NCBI GenBank assembly: GCA_017427265.1
Contig: JAFRTG010000036.1
Coordinates: 1-64,000 of the forward strand
Direction: 5' to 3'
Length of the DNA: 64,000 nucleotides
From: Oscillospiraceae bacterium
Lineage (GTDB): Bacteria > Bacillota > Clostridia > Oscillospirales > Ruminococcaceae
In this document: positions 62,083 to 64,000 of the stretch, piece after piece
Layout: every line of letters begins with the position of its first letter
Numbering within the stretch: the stretch's first letter is position 1
Translations under genes and position numbers: made by a program
Notes under the pieces: generated by a model
The model's database searches: none
Seen by the model: only the letters and a program-made list of their open reading frames with translations
What the model was told of the DNA's origin: nothing

Positions 62083-62117
62083 GGCAAGGCGCTGATATCA
62101 AAATCAGCGCCTTTGCA
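62083..62117. terminator. Bidirectional terminator
   Basis: GGCGCTGAT-ATCAAA-ATCAGCGCC with TTTGCATATTT on the right and, on the other strand, TTGCCTTTTATC. It separates serpin 2 (plus) from mnmA (minus). Confidence 0.8.
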
Positions 62118-62120
62118 TAT

Positions 62121-63188
62121 TTATCGTATCATTCCGCCGCAGAGGACATGTCCCGCATTGTCATACACAACTGCGGACTGCCCCGGCGCGGCAGCTCTGA
62201 CCGGCTCCTGAAACCGGATGCGCAGGATTCTGTGTTCCTGCATCTCACAGACCGCGGCTTGTGCAGGATGATGATACCGGATTTTTGCTTCTGCTGCGAG
62301 CTGTTCGCCGGGCTTCATTTCCGGGATGCCCATGAAGCACAGATTATGACAATATACTTCATGCGTCAGCAGAGCGGCCGCATCGCCGAGAACGATCCGG
62401 TTCGATGCAGCGTCAATTTTCTGCACATACGCCGGTTTTCCGGCTGCGATTCCAAGCCCGCGCCGCTGCCCGACCGTATAGCGGTAAATGCCGTGATGCC
62501 GTCCGAGCACCGCGCCGCTTTCATCGGTAAAATCGCCGTCCGGCGGAAGCGCCTGCTCTACGTTTCCTTCAATGAAATCGGCATATTCTCCGTCCGGGAC
62601 AAAGCAGATTTCCTGCGAATCGGGCTTATCTGCAACCGAAATGCCTGCATATTTTGCCAGCTCGCGAACCTCTGCTTTCGAGAGCCTGCCGAGCGGCATC
62701 ATGGTACGCGCCAGCTGTTCCTGCGTCAGCCGGTACAGCATATAGGACTGATCCTTCTGACTGTATGCGCCCTTTTGCACCGTCAGTCTGTCGGCGGGCA
62801 TCTGCACAACAGAGGCATAATGCCCGGTCGCAATGAAATCCGCCTGCATTGCGTCTGCGGCTTCCAGCAGCTTTTTCCACTTGACAGCACAGTTGCAGAT
62901 TACACAGGGATTCGGCGTTCTGCCGCAGAGATATTCCTGCACAAACGGCTTGATGATCTGCTCCCGGAACTCCGGCAGACAGTTCTGCACATAGTACGGG
63001 ATATCGAGCTGCCCGCAGATCGCCTGTGCATCGCTGATTTCACAGCAGCGGCTCTCTGCACCGTTCTCGCCGACCCATGTTTTCAGCGTCATGCCGATCA
63101 CATCATAACCCGCGGTTTTCAGCAGATATGCGGTGACTGCACTGTCAACGCCGCCGGACATTCCGACAATCACACGCGGCTTGCTCAT
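62121..63188 (-). CDS. mnmA: tRNA-specific 2-thiouridylase MnmA
   Basis: A 355-residue enzyme that makes 2-thiouridine at position 34 of Lys, Glu and Gln tRNAs. PP-loop GMSGGVDSAVTAYLL binds ATP; the catalytic pair is Cys in TPNPCVICN and Cys in DSQEICFVPDG. TGHYASV and VGQRRGLGI also match. Its ATG overlaps the upstream Rrf2 gene by four bases. Downstream of sulfur-carrier genes, it forms a sulfur-relay unit. Confidence 0.96.
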   Translation of the reverse strand: MSKPRVIVGMSGGVDSAVTAYLLKTAGYDVIGMTLKTWVGENGAESRCCEISDAQAICGQLDIPYYVQNCLPEFREQIIKPFVQEYLCGRTPNPCVICNCAVKWKKLLEAADAMQADFIATGHYASVVQMPADRLTVQKGAYSQKDQSYMLYRLTQEQLARTMMPLGRLSKAEVRELAKYAGISVADKPDSQEICFVPDGEYADFIEGNVEQALPPDGDFTDESGAVLGRHHGIYRYTVGQRRGLGIAAGKPAYVQKIDAASNRIVLGDAAALLTHEVYCHNLCFMGIPEMKPGEQLAAEAKIRYHHPAQAAVCEMQEHRILRIRFQEPVRAAAPGQSAVVYDNAGHVLCGGMIR

Positions 63189-63619
63189 ATGACGTAGCTT
63201 CCGCTGTCATCCGGGCAGATGCCCTGTTCAATCAGCTCTGCCAGCGTCATATGATCGGTGTAATTGCGCATAGCACCGTTCATTTTATCCCACAGGCAGC
63301 TCTTGATATTTCTGCGCAGGCCGCTGTTTTCTTCTATTTCGGGAACATCCGCGAGAATGCTGCTGTCCAGCGCGTTCAGGACATCGGAAATGTGAATGAC
63401 GGATGCGGGCTGCATCAGCGAATAGCCGCCCTTCTGTCCCTTGGATGCACGAATCAGATTGGCCTGACGCAGCTGCAGCAGAATCTGCTCTAAATATTTA
63501 TGCGAAATATTCTGCCGCTGTGCGATTTCAATCGTTGTTGCCTTTTCGCCCTGCTCGGAATGAATCGCAATATCCGCCAAGGCCGCAAGCCCGTATTCGG
63601 CTTTTGTTGTGAATTTCAC
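63185..63619 (-). CDS. Rrf2-family transcriptional regulator
   Basis: A 144-residue winged-helix regulator (FTTKAEYGLAALADIAIH, SHKYLEQILLQLRQANLIRASKGQKGGYSL) of the CymR/IscR group. The GTG at 63619 was chosen because AGGAGG lies directly upstream and the family start MKFTTKAEYGL follows. Only single Cys residues (KSCLW, GICPDD) are seen in place of the three-Cys IscR cluster ligands, so it may not bind Fe-S. It lies between sufU and mnmA and may control sulfur genes. Confidence 0.88.
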   Translation of the reverse strand: MKFTTKAEYGLAALADIAIHSEQGEKATTIEIAQRQNISHKYLEQILLQLRQANLIRASKGQKGGYSLMQPASVIHISDVLNALDSSILADVPEIEENSGLRRNIKSCLWDKMNGAMRNYTDHMTLAELIEQGICPDDSGSYVI

Positions 63620-63635
63620 GTTCGCCTCCTGTCTG

Positions 63636-64000
63636 TCAACTGCTCTCATGCAGCAGGAGCTCAAGGGTTTTCCAAGCAAGTACGGCACATTTTACCCGTG
63701 CCGGCATTTTGGAGATATTCTGTAAAGCACCTGCTTCCTCAAGCTCGTCCAGTTCGTCATCTGTGATTTCTCCGGCAATCATTTTTTTGAAAAGGGATGC
63801 AAGATGCATCGCTTCATCCTTGCTCCTGCCGATAATCAGATCAAGCATAATATCCGCAGATGCTTGCGAAATCGCGCATCCGACGCCGGTGAAGGAGCCG
63901 CTCTGTACGATATTGTTTTCAACCTGCAGATGCAGTGTGATCTCGTCGCCGCAGCTTGGATTCAGCCCGGCGTGCGAGCAGGTCGCACATGGCAGGTCAT
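63636..64000 (-). CDS. sufU: SufU-type Fe-S scaffold / sulfur carrier (partial)
   Basis: The N-terminal end lies beyond the window. The visible 120 residues include NPSCGDEITL, GVGCAISQASADIM and the C-terminal KCAVLAWKTLELLL, with the three Cys and Asp of SufU metal binding. SufU takes sulfur from the SufS desulfurase for Fe-S assembly. Placement before rrf2 and mnmA suggests nifS/sufS lies next outside the window. Confidence 0.92.
   Translation of the reverse strand, partial: DLPCATCSHAGLNPSCGDEITLHLQVENNIVQSGSFTGVGCAISQASADIMLDLIIGRSKDEAMHLASLFKKMIAGEITDDELDELEEAGALQNISKMPARVKCAVLAWKTLELLLHESS

Overview
The window looks like a chromosomal segment of a Gram-positive, anaerobic gut or rumen Firmicute of the Ruminococcus / Oscillospirales type. 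The reasons are dockerin and cohesin-like proteins with threonine-rich linkers, strong Shine-Dalgarno sites, sigma-A promoters (TTGxxx-17-TATAAT), lipoprotein-anchored serpins, a group II ECF transporter module, NADP-type glutamate dehydrogenase and a carboxyspermidine-type polyamine operon. No rRNA, tRNA or CRISPR array was recognised.

Bases 1-9130 are accessory and scarred. They hold the end of a dockerin protein, an orphan duplicated promoter-like repeat, an alpha/beta hydrolase, an OhrR-like regulator with its glutathione peroxidase, and a radical-SAM stub. Then come a serine-recombinase/HD chimera beside a repeat array, a secreted LRR-transglutaminase protein with three 21-bp-phased upstream repeats, and a nonsense-interrupted SRAP gene. 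Last is a collapsed mobilizable element: oriT-like hairpins, interrupted mobC, and a relaxase head joined to an integrase tail.

Bases 9250-13860 carry housekeeping genes: coaE, open in frame into an M18 aminopeptidase, then prfA and a Sua5-type tsaC. Bases 13900-18430 hold two secreted dockerin plus cohesin-like proteins (minus strand). Next to them, on the plus strand, is a sigma factor/anti-sigma pair whose anti-sigma protein has a Thr-rich stalk and a possible cohesin-like outer domain. This may be a local regulatory and structural module for cell-surface assembly.

Bases 18500-31950 hold rny, an O-antigen-ligase-like protein, ruvC-ruvA, five insert genes (lipoprotein, SseB-like, three MPPK-type Ser/His-rich proteins), ruvB, a C39-like protein, a catalytically stripped GlmM paralogue, a methyltransferase and a GNAT. 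Bases 31960-47900 hold an SDR, a CAT-like enzyme, a zinc ribbon, ecfA1-ecfA2-ecfT, two YfhO proteins, truA, a DUF5711-like protein, a CvpA-like protein, a ClpE-like AAA+ unfoldase, a GNAT and a 24-residue peptide gene.

Bases 47900-57900 hold a candidate minus-strand sRNA, gdhA, a GNAT and a minus-strand polyamine operon: speA, three small proteins, speE, carboxynorspermidine dehydrogenase, nspC and agmatine deiminase. A second candidate sRNA lies upstream of it. Bases 57960-62070 carry a second sigma/anti-sigma pair followed by two serpin lipoproteins. The window ends with sufU (partial), an Rrf2 regulator and mnmA on the minus strand, a sulfur-trafficking and tRNA-thiolation unit.
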